Source of the DNA: Thermoplasmatota archaeon
GTDB lineage: Archaea; Thermoplasmatota; Thermoplasmata; Thermoplasmatales; Thermoplasmataceae
NCBI GenBank assembly: GCA_023489435.1
Contig: JAMDCA010000039.1
Location: 1-35,351, forward strand
Length of the DNA stretch: 35,351 nucleotides
Direction: 5' to 3'
In this document: piece after piece, positions 24,018-32,513 of the stretch
Layout: each line of letters opens with the position of its first letter
How positions within the stretch are numbered: position 1 is the stretch's first letter
Notes under the pieces: generated by a model
What the model saw: only the letters and a program-made list of their open reading frames with translations
Databases searched by the model: none
What the model was told of the DNA's origin: nothing
Position numbers and translations under genes: made by a program

Positions 24018-24431
24018 ATGAGGTTAAATAATGCGGTTTTATGGTTCCCAGAAACAATGAGCAGATCTTTGAGAGAATTTCAATCATACATTTATCTCGC
24101 ATTATTGGCTTCCTGCGTAGTCATATTAGTAATGACCATCAATGATCTCCTTGTGAGTAACCCCACATTGAAAAATTCCGGGTTCACTTTGGCTGCTGCC
24201 GGTGCCTGGGAAACGTGGATATTTGCATTCGCCCTGGTGTTCTCAATTATTTTTGCTTATTACTTTGCAAAAATTGTACGTGAGACAAAAAGATTCCATT
24301 CGCTTATTGCAAGTTCCAGTAAGCATAGCTTTGTCAAGAATATCAAGGAGCTCCAGAGGATTGCCAGAAACCTTGGACCTAGATACGAAGAGACCCTCAA
24401 GGAATCCATGGATAAGTGGAAAGTAAAGTGA
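24018..24431 (+). CDS. Small two-helix membrane protein, unknown (possibly DUF3198)
   Basis: Protein of 137 residues with two clear membrane helices (about 26-45 and 66-87), a short loop between, and a basic, amphipathic cytoplasmic C-terminus (about 88-137, rich in Lys, Arg, Glu). The layout recalls a small family of Thermoplasmatales membrane proteins listed as DUF3198, but I cannot confirm this. ATG 24018 gives a polar 13-residue lead; ATG 24057 (MSRSLREF) is an equally good start. It follows rdgB by 22 bases and may share its message. No catalytic motif is visible. Confidence 0.72.
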   Translation: MRLNNAVLWFPETMSRSLREFQSYIYLALLASCVVILVMTINDLLVSNPTLKNSGFTLAAAGAWETWIFAFALVFSIIFAYYFAKIVRETKRFHSLIASSSKHSFVKNIKELQRIARNLGPRYEETLKESMDKWKVK

Positions 24432-24476
24432 GCCTTTGTAGCTCACAACAGGTATAAAAATAACCTGGAAAAACCA

Positions 24477-25310
24477 TCACTTACTGATAAGGTCTTTCAC
24501 AAACTGGGGAAGTTTGAATGCCCCTTTGAGGACGTCTTCATTAAAATACTTCCCAGATTTAACTTCTTCGCCCCTTTGTGCAGGTTCGTAGTCGAGAGCC
24601 ATAGTGAAGGACCAGAACCCACTGGGATATGTGGGGATGAAAGCGGTATAGCTCTTTACCTTGGAGAACACTTTATTCATCCCGCCTTGCGCCATCTGGA
24701 GAGCCTTTGGCTGGTAAAAAGGCGAGCCTGATTGTGTTACAACAATGCCACTTTCAGATAGGACGCCTTTTATGGCCCTGTAGAAATCTTCCATGAAAAG
24801 GCCCTCTGCCGGACCAACTGGGTCAGTTGAATCTATAATCACAAGGTCGAACTTATCCTTGGTGGTCTTAATGTACTTTACACCATCCTCAATCCTGAGG
24901 TCGACGCGCTTGTCTTCAAAGGACTTGTAGAGTTCGAAAAAATGTTTCTTGCAGACTTCAACGACCTGAGTGTCGATCTCTACATTTACGACTTTTTTGA
25001 AGCCCATCTTTACGAGCTGCCCAGCAGTTCCACCATCACCGCCACCAATTACAAGTGCTGACACAGGAGCTTTTCTGGCGAGATAATACGGGACCATGGT
25101 AATCATTTCATGATAGACGAACTCATCCCTTTCCGTCAGCTGAACTGTTCCATCAATAGTGAGAAGTTTACCGAAGTCGTAGGTTTCGAATACGTCGATC
25201 CTCTGGAAATCCGTCTTGACCGAAAGCAATTGATCCTTGACCCGGAATGAAAGTTGCAGATTGTCTGAATACCTTTCTGAAAACCAGTTTTCTATTAACT
25301 TCACAATCAC
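24477..25310 (-). CDS. speE: Spermidine synthase / polyamine aminopropyltransferase
   Basis: Transfers an aminopropyl group from decarboxylated S-adenosylmethionine to a polyamine acceptor; 277 residues. Visible motifs are the N-terminal beta domain with YHEMITMVP, the SAM-type loop [16 protein letters not shown] (GGGDGG at 89-94), the acidic [12 protein letters not shown], and the catalytic/gatekeeper stretch [20 protein letters not shown] near the C-terminus is typical too. The acceptor (putrescine, agmatine or longer) cannot be told. In archaeal thermophiles such enzymes often accept several. Start is GTG 25310 (or GTG 25304); a TATA box AATTAAATAC centred near 25332 fits a leaderless message. 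Polyamines and HTa, encoded next to it, both bind nucleic acids, but a link is only suggestive. Confidence 0.94.
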   Translation of the reverse strand: MIVKLIENWFSERYSDNLQLSFRVKDQLLSVKTDFQRIDVFETYDFGKLLTIDGTVQLTERDEFVYHEMITMVPYYLARKAPVSALVIGGGDGGTAGQLVKMGFKKVVNVEIDTQVVEVCKKHFFELYKSFEDKRVDLRIEDGVKYIKTTKDKFDLVIIDSTDPVGPAEGLFMEDFYRAIKGVLSESGIVVTQSGSPFYQPKALQMAQGGMNKVFSKVKSYTAFIPTYPSGFWSFTMALDYEPAQRGEEVKSGKYFNEDVLKGAFKLPQFVKDLISK

Positions 25311-25381
25311 TTCAATAGGAGGATTGTATTTAATTCTTTAAGTTAACTTAAGAGGAGAGTTATGCTGACATTTTATTCGTT

Positions 25382-25675
25382 TTAGACCAATTGGTCCCAT
25401 TTCAATATTGTGAAATCCAACATGCACTCCGTGAGAAAAGATACAAATGCCAATAAAATCATGAATAAATGATAAGCCCAGAGAAAATCTAGATTTTTTG
25501 AAATCCTAGAAATTATGGGATAACCGAGCACTGCGTTCATCAGAACGCAACAAATAAATATAAAAAATAAACAAATTAATATTCCTAAATTTTTATCATA
25601 AATTCTGAATACCAGAAAAAGCAATAATTTCTCATTTGCAGTAAAAACGTAATACAAATATTTTAATAGAACCAA
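25382..25675 (-). CDS. Doubtful small hydrophobic ORF upstream of HTa
   Basis: 97 codons from a TTG, with three hydrophobic stretches (about 17-26, 31-50 and 67-86) and two cysteines together. It lies in a very A/T-rich stretch (25311-25701), where hydrophobic Phe/Ile/Leu codons arise by chance. Its TTG start (25675) would lie inside the HTa promoter on the other strand. A small membrane protein is possible; random is as likely. Apart from the speE and HTa promoters, I see nothing else in this 391-base gap. Confidence 0.25.
   Translation of the reverse strand: MVLLKYLYYVFTANEKLLLFLVFRIYDKNLGILICLFFIFICCVLMNAVLGYPIISRISKNLDFLWAYHLFMILLAFVSFLTECMLDFTILKWDQLV
25661..25668 (+). promoter_or_regulatory. 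TATA box for the HTa gene
   Basis: TTTTAATA centred near 25665, 26 nt before the GGAGGG at 25691. The message would begin at the ribosome binding site itself, giving a leader of about 11 nt. Confidence 0.55.
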
Positions 25676-25690
25676 CTATATTATCATATC

Positions 25691-25696
25691 GGAGGG
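25691..25696 (+). promoter_or_regulatory. Strong ribosome binding site of the HTa gene
   Basis: GGAGGG five bases before the ATG at 25702, the best Shine-Dalgarno match together with that of the secreted-protein operon. It fits the very high expression expected for a chromatin protein. Confidence 0.65.
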
Positions 25697-25701
25697 AAAT
25701 T

Positions 25702-25971
25702 ATGGTAGGAATTAGTGAGCTCTCTAAGACGGTATCGAAAAAGACTGGCACAACCCAGAAGGTCGCAAGAAACGTGATTAAGACCTTCTTGGACACTGTT
25801 GTCTCTGAAGCAGACAGAAACAGCAAGATAAACCTTGCAGGATTTGGAATCTTCGAGAGAAAGACACAGCAGGCCAGAAAGGCTAGGAACCCCCAGACAA
25901 AGAAAATTATCGAGGTTCCATCCAAGAAGAAATTCGTCTTCAGAGCCTCAAGCAAGATAAAATACAAGTAA
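25702..25971 (+). CDS. hta: HTa, HU-family histone-like DNA-binding protein
   Basis: Major chromatin protein of Thermoplasmatales, of bacterial HU/IHF ancestry; 89 residues, normal for HU. Residues 1-42 form the helical dimer body (ISELSKTVSKKTG, then VIKTFLDTVVSEA). NLAGFGIFERK is the HU signature strand. ARKARNPQTKKIIEVP holds the beta arm with the minor-groove-intercalating proline in R-N-P (residues 64-66 or so). KKKFVFRASSKIKYK ends the body. It is unusually lysine-rich. It dimerises and wraps or protects DNA. It is monocistronic with its own promoter and terminator. Eukaryal-type archaeal histones are expected to be absent from such genomes; I see none here. Confidence 0.96.
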   Translation: MVGISELSKTVSKKTGTTQKVARNVIKTFLDTVVSEADRNSKINLAGFGIFERKTQQARKARNPQTKKIIEVPSKKKFVFRASSKIKYK

Positions 25972-25977
25972 TCTTTG

Positions 25978-26020
25978 TTAACCAAAAGGTTAAAAATCTA
26001 AATTTTTTCATTTTTTCATA
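25978..26020 (+). terminator. Hairpin plus T tracts after HTa
   Basis: A perfect TTAACC-AAAA-GGTTAA hairpin (25978-25993), then two T6 tracts within 26000-26020. It looks like a bacterial-style stem followed by T tracts; in archaea the T tracts would do the work. The remaining bases to 26260 contain only a 31-codon ORF (26106-26201). Confidence 0.55.
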
Positions 26021-26260
26021 TAGAAGGTTTTTCATCTGCATTTTTTCCTGTGATAGCCACAGGATCGGGGTTCATCTTGAAATACTCGTAAAAGCCAATT
26101 AAATCATGGCCAAAAAAGGAAGCACGTTCACGTGGAATTGTCTGAACGCTATTCCAGTTAAGAGAATTAATGAGAAGTGCCTTGGAAATATGATGAGTTG
26201 ATCATAGATATTCTCTAGCTACTGAAAGCAGGATAAGGATAAAAATTATTTAACCAGGTA

Positions 26261-26554
26261 TCAAAGCTTTGAGAATTTCTTCTTTCGTTCCTTTGAAGAA
26301 TAGCCCGTAATTGTCTCTATAAGATCATTGAAGAGGCGTATGGTCTTCAAAGGGTCTTGATTTGATGAGTCATTCACAGTGTTTACAGCGAGATTCTTGC
26401 CTTCTGCGTAAATTTCCATCGACTTGACCCCGGGAAGTGTACAAAAAACATGTCCATCCTTCAACTCTCCGTTACCTGAGAATTCCTTCACCTTAGCGAG
26501 CAATTCTGGAGCATCTATTGAAACTCCTTTCTTCACCGGGTAGATTCTTGCCAT
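26261..26554 (-). CDS. Small conserved-looking archaeal protein, unknown (possibly DUF5611)
   Basis: Protein of 97 residues without signal or membrane segment. It begins MARIYPVKKGV and has a compact alpha/beta pattern: strands around FCTLPGVKSMEIYAEGKNLAVNT, and a C-terminal helix (TIRLFNDLIETITGYS) with a basic tail (KERKKKFSKL). The pattern recalls a small archaeal family annotated DUF5611; I am not sure. It starts nine bases after the TIM-barrel gene and is surely co-transcribed with it. The lysine-rich tail could contact nucleic acid, a guess only. Confidence 0.75.
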   Translation of the reverse strand: MARIYPVKKGVSIDAPELLAKVKEFSGNGELKDGHVFCTLPGVKSMEIYAEGKNLAVNTVNDSSNQDPLKTIRLFNDLIETITGYSSKERKKKFSKL

Positions 26555-26563
26555 TTTTTCACC

Positions 26564-27586
26564 TTAAGCTACTGTTTTCTTCACTGCGGCCTTCTTCTGG
26601 TACTTCTTAGAGAGGGCTCTGAGATATATGAGATTCATATATTGGGCATCGTGTTCAAGCAGGGGAGAGCTTGAGATTATTGTCATATCAGAATCAAAAT
26701 CAATCAGTGACTCAGCCAGAGTCTCAAACTTGAGGTCACCGTGCTTGATAGCGGTGAGTTTTTCCTCATTGTGGTCCTGATATTCCACACCGGCAAATTC
26801 AGTGTAAAGGTCCCCTTTTGCATACTTGGAGAATTCACTTATTGCTGCATCAAAATCCTTCACTTCAATAAGAGAGCCTGTGTTAATGGAATGCAGGTGA
26901 GGGAAGTTCAAGATTGGTTCAATGCCCTTCACTTTCTTCGCGAGTGATATGAGCTCTGTTGTTGTTCCGAAAATTTCAGTTTTACCTGATGCCTCGACAC
27001 CTAGGTAAGGGTATCCCTGCTCTGGAGAGTATTTCTCCGAAAGGTCCGCATACACATCTATAGCACGCTTCAGACTGTCCTTCTTGGAGCCTACATAAAA
27101 TCCAGTATGTGTCACCACCCTGTGCGCAGTCATTGCCTTCCCAATCATCAGGGTCCACTTCAGGTGGTTGTAGGACTTATCTCCCATCTCATCCTCCTGA
27201 AGTAGTTCCATGTAGTATGGAGCATGCATGGAGAGTTTGACATCAAGTTCTTTCGCCAGTTTTCCTCCATCGATGAGGTCTTCGTAATTCCTGGCCATGT
27301 TCCAGAACAGTTCCTGAACGATGTCATCTTCCTCTATGACACTTTCAATTCCTATTCCGACATAATTTCCATCTTCATTCTGTCTAAGAACATCAACGAT
27401 GATGGATGATTCTATGTCTCTTGGATTCATCCCCGCATATTCAAGAGCAGGGGTTTCTTCAACGTTGACACGAAGAAGTTGCACCTCAAGGGCATTGAGC
27501 CCTAGATTGTGGGCGTCTTCAACAGACTCTATAAAAGTTCTCCCCTTGCTGGTAAGAGGTATCCCAGCTATTCCAAACCTGATCAT
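26564..27586 (-). CDS. TIM-barrel metal-enzyme homologue (AP endonuclease 2 / xylose isomerase-like)
   Basis: Protein of 340 residues from ATG 27586 (MIRFGIAGIP). It has the fold signature of the AP-endonuclease-2/sugar isomerase family: LNALEVQLLR (first glutamate), KLSMHAPYYMEL (metal-binding histidine), VVTHTGFYVG (second His), YPYLGVEASGKTEIFG (glutamate in strand 5), NFPHLHSIN (His-x-His), YTEFAGVEYQDHNEE. These resemble endonuclease IV zinc ligands but an archaeal branch with unknown substrate. The 43 codons upstream (to 27715) are rejected: a TATA box (ACTTATATAC, centre about 27615) lies 29 nt before ATG 27586. First gene of an operon with the 26261-26554 gene. Possible DNA-repair role. 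Confidence 0.85.
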   Translation of the reverse strand: MIRFGIAGIPLTSKGRTFIESVEDAHNLGLNALEVQLLRVNVEETPALEYAGMNPRDIESSIIVDVLRQNEDGNYVGIGIESVIEEDDIVQELFWNMARNYEDLIDGGKLAKELDVKLSMHAPYYMELLQEDEMGDKSYNHLKWTLMIGKAMTAHRVVTHTGFYVGSKKDSLKRAIDVYADLSEKYSPEQGYPYLGVEASGKTEIFGTTTELISLAKKVKGIEPILNFPHLHSINTGSLIEVKDFDAAISEFSKYAKGDLYTEFAGVEYQDHNEEKLTAIKHGDLKFETLAESLIDFDSDMTIISSSPLLEHDAQYMNLIYLRALSKKYQKKAAVKKTVA

Positions 27587-27610
27587 AAAGCATGAGCAAA
27601 TGCCTAAAAT

Positions 27611-27620
27611 GTATATAAGT
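27611..27620 (-). promoter_or_regulatory. TATA box for the TIM-barrel gene
   Basis: ACTTATATAC on the minus strand, 29 nt before ATG 27586; supports the short, leaderless form. Confidence 0.6.
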
Positions 27621-27787
27621 TTTCTAATTTTGGACAGTCCTGCAAACGCAAGAATTTTCAGTCTTTTCACGCCCGACGCGACATCGAATAAGTTATATAG
27701 CATCAAACGATTCATTTTCGATGGTGATTAATCGGAAAGTAGACATTTTCCCTATTAATTCCATTGGTATTTATTCGGGTGATTACA

Positions 27788-29134
27788 GTGAATGTAGATC
27801 CAAATTTAACAAAATATCTAATCAAAGCAAAGATTTCCACGGACGGGGTGGTTGAAAAACCCGACGTTGTGGGAGCCATATTCGGACAGACAGAAGGGCT
27901 CCTTGGTGACGAACTTGACCTAAGAGATCTTCAGAAAAGCGGAAAGATCGGAAGAATAGAAGTAGAAATAGACAGCAAAAAAGGTCGAACGGACGGGTAT
28001 GTTTTAATACCGTCAGGTCTAGACCAGGTTGAAAGCTCAATCCTTGCTGCATCTCTTGAAACTATCGACAGAATTGGCCCTTGCAAAGCAAAGGTTGAGG
28101 TCGAAACAATTGAGGATGTCAGAATCCAGAAAAGGCACAAGATCGTCGAAAGGGCAGAAGCACTTTACAAAAGAATGAGCGATAGCGGAAAGAGCGTCAG
28201 CGAGAGCATTGTAGCATCTGTTCGCGAAGAAGTGGAAAAAGGTGAAATTGTAACCTATGGCGAAGACAAGCTTCCTGCTGGACCAGCCGTAAAGGATTCT
28301 GATTCAATAATAGTTGTTGAAGGCAGGAGTGATATTCTGAACCTTCTCAGATACGGCATTAAGAATACTATAGCCGTACAGGGCACAAACATACCCAAAA
28401 CAGTGCAGAAGCTCTCCAAGGAAAGAACTGTGACTGTATTTCTCGATGGTGACAGAGGAGGAGACCTGATTCTCAAGGAAATGCTTCAGGTAGCTGAAAT
28501 AGACTTTGTTGCTAGAGCGCCCCCTGGAACGGAAGTTGAGGAACTAACCTACAAACAGATTGTCAAAGCCCTCAGATACAAGACTCCAATTGAACAGTAC
28601 CTCTCCATGAGAGGGATGTCAGAAGAGCTCAAGGAACTAACAGAGAAGGCAGCGACAGAATCTGGCCAGAAACAGCTAAAGCGTGGTTATGATGAGGCAA
28701 AGAGTGTTGTTGAGATAAAGGCCGCCAAACAGGAGGTTGAAAAGAAGCCTGATCATTCTCAAATAACGCCGGAGAAGGAGGAACCTGTTCCAGCCCAGCA
28801 AATACTGGAGGAACCGGAAGAAGTCCCCGGAAAGGTGGACCTCAGCAATCCCAGATCCATAGAAAGAAAAGGAACCAGCCTTGCAAAAGACAAATTAACA
28901 GAGCTTTACGGCAAGGATGGAAACATGATAGGATCATATCAAGTTTCAGAGGCAGTGGACAGGATTCAGGAAGCTGCCGATGGTGACACCATAATCACCG
29001 GGGGAGTAATTTCCCAGAGGCTTATTGATGTAGCATTCAAGCAGGGCATAAGAAACATATACGGAGCTAAGCTTGGACATATCACAAAAAAGCCTACGGA
29101 AATCAGGGTCATTTCATGGGAGCGCCATATATAA
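27788..29134 (+). CDS. dnaG: DnaG-type TOPRIM protein (archaeal)
   Basis: Archaeal DnaG homologue of 448 residues. In archaea this protein associates with the exosome and may have primase activity. An N-terminal conserved region (PNLTKYLIKAKISTDGVVEKPDVVGAIFG in part) leads to a TOPRIM domain with Glu178 in IIVVEGRSD and Asp220/Asp222 in FLDGDRGGD. A Glu/Pro-rich variable linker (about 320-360) and a C-terminal domain (from about 370) complete it. Start: GTG 27788 (VNVDPN), since the family begins there; TTG 27764 would add eight residues. The TATA-like CCTATTAATT at 27751-27760 lies about 31 nt upstream. Its last 19 bases overlap the next gene, so the two are translationally coupled. Confidence 0.94.
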   Translation: MNVDPNLTKYLIKAKISTDGVVEKPDVVGAIFGQTEGLLGDELDLRDLQKSGKIGRIEVEIDSKKGRTDGYVLIPSGLDQVESSILAASLETIDRIGPCKAKVEVETIEDVRIQKRHKIVERAEALYKRMSDSGKSVSESIVASVREEVEKGEIVTYGEDKLPAGPAVKDSDSIIVVEGRSDILNLLRYGIKNTIAVQGTNIPKTVQKLSKERTVTVFLDGDRGGDLILKEMLQVAEIDFVARAPPGTEVEELTYKQIVKALRYKTPIEQYLSMRGMSEELKELTEKAATESGQKQLKRGYDEAKSVVEIKAAKQEVEKKPDHSQITPEKEEPVPAQQILEEPEEVPGKVDLSNPRSIERKGTSLAKDKLTELYGKDGNMIGSYQVSEAVDRIQEAADGDTIITGGVISQRLIDVAFKQGIRNIYGAKLGHITKKPTEIRVISWERHI

Positions 29135-30618
29135 ATACAGATTACAGGGATGCGTCCGATACTTCCCAGGTAGCTATACCTGCTAGTCCACTAGACAGGG
29201 TCATAGGGCAGGATGAGGCTGTGAGAATGGCTCAGATCGCTGCCAAGCAGAGACGTCATCTTCTCCTAGTTGGACCGCCTGGCGTCGGAAAGTCGATGAT
29301 TGCCCAGGCAATGTCATTTTACCTCCACCGTCCAAAGCAGGAGATACGTGTAGTCCACAACCCACAGTATCCGGAAAGGCCATTTATTGAGATCAAGAAC
29401 AGTGACCAGATAAAGATCGAGAAAGAAGAACAGAACATGGTTGAGGGGGAGGTAATGAGTCCAAAGGACGCCCCCATCAATGTGGCTGAGAGGTTGAATT
29501 TTAGATGTTCCAGATGTGGCTTTTATTCACTTTCCACGGACATGGTTTGTCCTAACTGCAACAATCCCAAGTCACAGCCTGCGACACAGCAGGGGCCTTT
29601 TGGAGATGTTTTCAACGTTATAGGTGCAGCGTTTGGCGTCCAGAATAACACTGACAAGGTCACTTCCACAAGAAGGGTCGGAGAAAGGGAAGAAGTAATT
29701 GTTTACGAGAAATATGGGGATAAGATCCGTGTCCTTGACGAAAAGACCCTTGAACGGCGCCGGAAAATGGAGAAAAAAAGCCCCAGTAAAATCATTATCC
29801 CAATAGACAGAAACCCGTTTGTGCTTGCAACCGGAGCCAGCGAAACCGAACTTCTTGGAGATGTTCGCCATGATCCATATGGAGGACATCCGCAACTTGG
29901 TACACTCCCTTATGAAAGGGTCATTGCCGGAGCAGTTCATGAGGCCCATGAAGGAGTCCTTTTCATTGATGAGATTACACACTTAGGGAATCTACAGAGA
30001 TTTATCCTTACAGCAATGCAGGAGAGAAGCTTCCCCATTACCGGAAGAAATCCTCAGAGTGCAGGAGCCAGCGTCAGGGTTGACAAGGTTCCAGCTGAAT
30101 TCATACTGGTTGCTGCTTGCAATATTCAGGACCTCCAGTACATCCTGAGCCCCCTCAGGTCAAGAATTGTCGGGAGCGGTTATGAGATGCTCATGGAAGT
30201 CGCCATGCCTGATGTACCCGAGAATCGACTCAAATACTTGCAATTCATAACCCAGGAGATTATTTCTGACAGGAAAATCCCACACATGGAAATGTCTGGT
30301 GCAGAACTCATTATCGAAGAGGGCGTCAGGAGGGCAAAGGAAATAGACCACAAGGACAGGTCGTTGACATTAAGATTAAGGGAACTTGGCGGTCTCATCA
30401 GGGCAGCAGGAGACATGGCAGTTTCGTCAGAGAAACCAATTATCGAAAAAAGTGATGTTGTTGAAGCCCTTAAGATGTACCTGCCTGTTGAGGAAAAAAT
30501 AAAGAAGTATTATGGCAACCTTGGAGCTGCGATGTCTTCTGAGAACACACTTTCACAAGGCAAAGACAACTATTACATGAATTACCACAATTACAGGGAA
30601 GACCGCTCTTACGACTGA
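29116..30618 (+). CDS. Lon-like AAA+ ATPase lacking the protease domain, with zinc-ribbon insertion
   Basis: 500 residues. An archaeal LonB-type AAA+ module: PLDRVIGQDEAV, Walker A GPPGVGKS (53-60), Walker B VLFIDEITHL (Asp285, Glu286), LTAMQERSFPITGRN, sensor VAACN, arginine finger in LSPLRSRIVGSGYE, sensor 2 in SLTLRLRELGGLIRAAGD. The protein stops about 70 residues later, where LonB would have its Ser-Lys protease, so it cannot be a protease. Between Walker A and B, where LonB carries membrane segments, lies instead a four-cysteine ribbon (Cys131, 134, 145, 148) and a Gly/Phe/Gln-rich stretch with no clear transmembrane helix. It overlaps dnaG by 19 bases. The substrate is unknown; a chaperone or remodeller tied to DnaG is conceivable. 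Confidence 0.88.
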   Translation: MGAPYINTDYRDASDTSQVAIPASPLDRVIGQDEAVRMAQIAAKQRRHLLLVGPPGVGKSMIAQAMSFYLHRPKQEIRVVHNPQYPERPFIEIKNSDQIKIEKEEQNMVEGEVMSPKDAPINVAERLNFRCSRCGFYSLSTDMVCPNCNNPKSQPATQQGPFGDVFNVIGAAFGVQNNTDKVTSTRRVGEREEVIVYEKYGDKIRVLDEKTLERRRKMEKKSPSKIIIPIDRNPFVLATGASETELLGDVRHDPYGGHPQLGTLPYERVIAGAVHEAHEGVLFIDEITHLGNLQRFILTAMQERSFPITGRNPQSAGASVRVDKVPAEFILVAACNIQDLQYILSPLRSRIVGSGYEMLMEVAMPDVPENRLKYLQFITQEIISDRKIPHMEMSGAELIIEEGVRRAKEIDHKDRSLTLRLRELGGLIRAAGDMAVSSEKPIIEKSDVVEALKMYLPVEEKIKKYYGNLGAAMSSENTLSQGKDNYYMNYHNYREDRSYD

Positions 30619-30692
30619 TCTGATCCTGCATCTGGTCTCATACAGGGAAAAATTTAATTCTTCTTCATCCTAACACAGATCGGATTAATAAA

Positions 30693-32468
30693 ATGAAACT
30701 TCAATACCAGCTTGAAATTGAGAATCCACAAACACATTTTGTTAAGGTAACACTGAATATTGAGGAATTCACTGAGGATGCCCTTTACGCCACAATCCCT
30801 GCCTGGGCACCTGGCTCCTATGAAATTTATGATTTTTCAAGATTCGTAAGGCATCTTCACGCTTTTTCTGGCAAGACTGAACTTGAGGTTGCAAAGAAAG
30901 ACAAATCCACCTGGAAAATTTCCACAAAAGAAGTCCATTCAGTCTCAATAACCTATGAATTCTACGCCAATGAACTATCAGTCCACACTTCCCACGTTGA
31001 TTCAACTCACGCCTACTTTAACGGCGTCAATCTGTTCATGTACCTTGAGGGGTACAAGGACCAGTCCGTTGAACTTGTAATCAAACCATACAAGGACTGG
31101 AAGATATCAACTGGCCTGGAAAAGTTAAGTGACAACAAATACAGGGCTATAAACTACGATATACTTGCCGACTGCCCTATTGAGATCGGCACACACAGGA
31201 GCCTCTACTTTACCGTAGACGGCAAAGAACATGAAATAGTGCTATACGGCAAGGGAAATGAAAATGAGGAACGGATTAAGACCGACCTGAAGAAAATTGT
31301 TGAAGGATTCCTTAAGATTTTTGGCAAGCTCCCTTACAAGCGCTATGTTTTCATCTACCACCTTTTTTCGGGTGAAGCAGATGTGATGGGAGGCCTTGAA
31401 CACCTTAATTCCACAACCATAGATGTGGACAATTTTGTGTTCAGTCCTGAATCAAAATACGAGAGGAATTTTCTTTCAGTCACTGCCCACGAATACTTCC
31501 ATCTCTGGAATGTAAAGAGGATAAGACCTTTGGAGCTTGGCCCGTTCAACTACAAAGAGGAAAACTACACAAATATGCTGTGGATGGCGGAGGGTTTCAC
31601 CAACTACTACGCAGCCCTTGTTCTCCTGAGGACAGGGCTCATTGACAGAAAGGAATATTTCATGCACCTTGCGAGCCAGATGCTCATGCACGACCTGATG
31701 CCGGGCTCAAAGATAACATCCGCCTACGAATCATCATTCGATACATGGATAAAACTGTACAAACCAACGCCTAACAATATTAACAGTTACATATCCTACT
31801 ACCTTAAGGGAGAACTTCTTGGCTTCCTGCTTAATACAAGGATAATAGAAGCAACCGGCGCGTCAAAATCACTGGACGATGTTTATAGAAGCCTTATGGA
31901 CAAATACAACAAAGATGGCAAGGGTTACACAGAAAAAGATGTCATGAATGCCCTTAAGGAAGTGACCGCCACTGACTTTACCGAATTTTTCCAGGCTTAC
32001 ATCAAGTCTCCCGGCATGATTGATTTCTCTGATGAAGTAAAAAAAGTCGGCCTGGTCCTCAAGGCTTCTTACAAGAAGGCAGATGACAAGGAGGTTGCGG
32101 AAAGGGCCTACCTTGGGCTGCTTGTTCGCCCTGAAGGCGGAAGATTCGTAGTTGACTCTGTCATAGAAGGCTCCCCTGCTTTCACAGGTGGCATAAACCC
32201 TAAGGATGAACTGGTCGCAGCAGACGGCTACAAGTTCTCCGAACGGTACCTTAAGGAAATCAGGGAAGAGATGAAAAGAATCAAAATGGACGGATTCGCT
32301 GACCGCAAACCTGGTGACGTTGTCAGGATAGACTTCTTCAGGAGAGGACAGCTTATGGGAATGGACCTTAAATTCGCCAAGGCTCCTCCTGAGATTTATG
32401 AAATTACTGAACAGGAAAACCTATCCGGGGAAGTCAAAAATTCAAATGTTAAATATTTCTCCCCGTAG
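30693..32468 (+). CDS. M61-family metallo-aminopeptidase (glycyl aminopeptidase-like) with C-terminal PDZ
   Basis: Zinc peptidase of 591 residues, cytoplasmic (no signal peptide). An N-terminal beta domain (1-180) is followed by the thermolysin-like unit with the zinc site HEYFHLWN (His266, Glu267, His270) and the third ligand Glu300 in MAEGFTNYY. GGLEHLNS, before the zinc site, is the family's substrate-binding exopeptidase loop. A PDZ-like domain follows (about 460-560), with YLGLLVRPEGGRFVVDSVIEGSPA and GDVVRIDFFRRGQL typical. It should remove N-terminal residues from peptides; glycine/alanine preference is known for bacterial M61. A TATA-like AATTTAATT at about 30656 gives a leader of about 11 nt. 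Separate transcription unit. Confidence 0.92.
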   Translation: MKLQYQLEIENPQTHFVKVTLNIEEFTEDALYATIPAWAPGSYEIYDFSRFVRHLHAFSGKTELEVAKKDKSTWKISTKEVHSVSITYEFYANELSVHTSHVDSTHAYFNGVNLFMYLEGYKDQSVELVIKPYKDWKISTGLEKLSDNKYRAINYDILADCPIEIGTHRSLYFTVDGKEHEIVLYGKGNENEERIKTDLKKIVEGFLKIFGKLPYKRYVFIYHLFSGEADVMGGLEHLNSTTIDVDNFVFSPESKYERNFLSVTAHEYFHLWNVKRIRPLELGPFNYKEENYTNMLWMAEGFTNYYAALVLLRTGLIDRKEYFMHLASQMLMHDLMPGSKITSAYESSFDTWIKLYKPTPNNINSYISYYLKGELLGFLLNTRIIEATGASKSLDDVYRSLMDKYNKDGKGYTEKDVMNALKEVTATDFTEFFQAYIKSPGMIDFSDEVKKVGLVLKASYKKADDKEVAERAYLGLLVRPEGGRFVVDSVIEGSPAFTGGINPKDELVAADGYKFSERYLKEIREEMKRIKMDGFADRKPGDVVRIDFFRRGQLMGMDLKFAKAPPEIYEITEQENLSGEVKNSNVKYFSP

Positions 32469-32483
32469 ACCTGAACTGTTGAG

Positions 32484-32492
32484 TATATATAT
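32484..32492 (+). promoter_or_regulatory. TATA box for the HTH-ACT regulator
   Basis: TATATATAT centred near 32488, exactly 26 nt before ATG 32514; implies a leaderless message. Confidence 0.65.
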
Positions 32493-32513
32493 CTTGAACA
32501 AATTAATCCTTTA

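Noticed and set aside
26106-26201. 31-codon ORF (MAKKGSTFTWNC...) after the HTa terminator
   Set aside because: Too short, no ribosome binding site, no recognisable family; left as a curiosity.
27587-27715. 43-codon N-terminal extension of the TIM-barrel protein
   Set aside because: The TATA box at 27611-27620 lies inside it, and MIRFGIAG is the natural start of the fold.
30619-30692. A frameshifted Lon protease domain after the AAA+ gene
   Set aside because: Only about 75 bases remain before the M61 gene and they contain its promoter, so no room for a protease domain.
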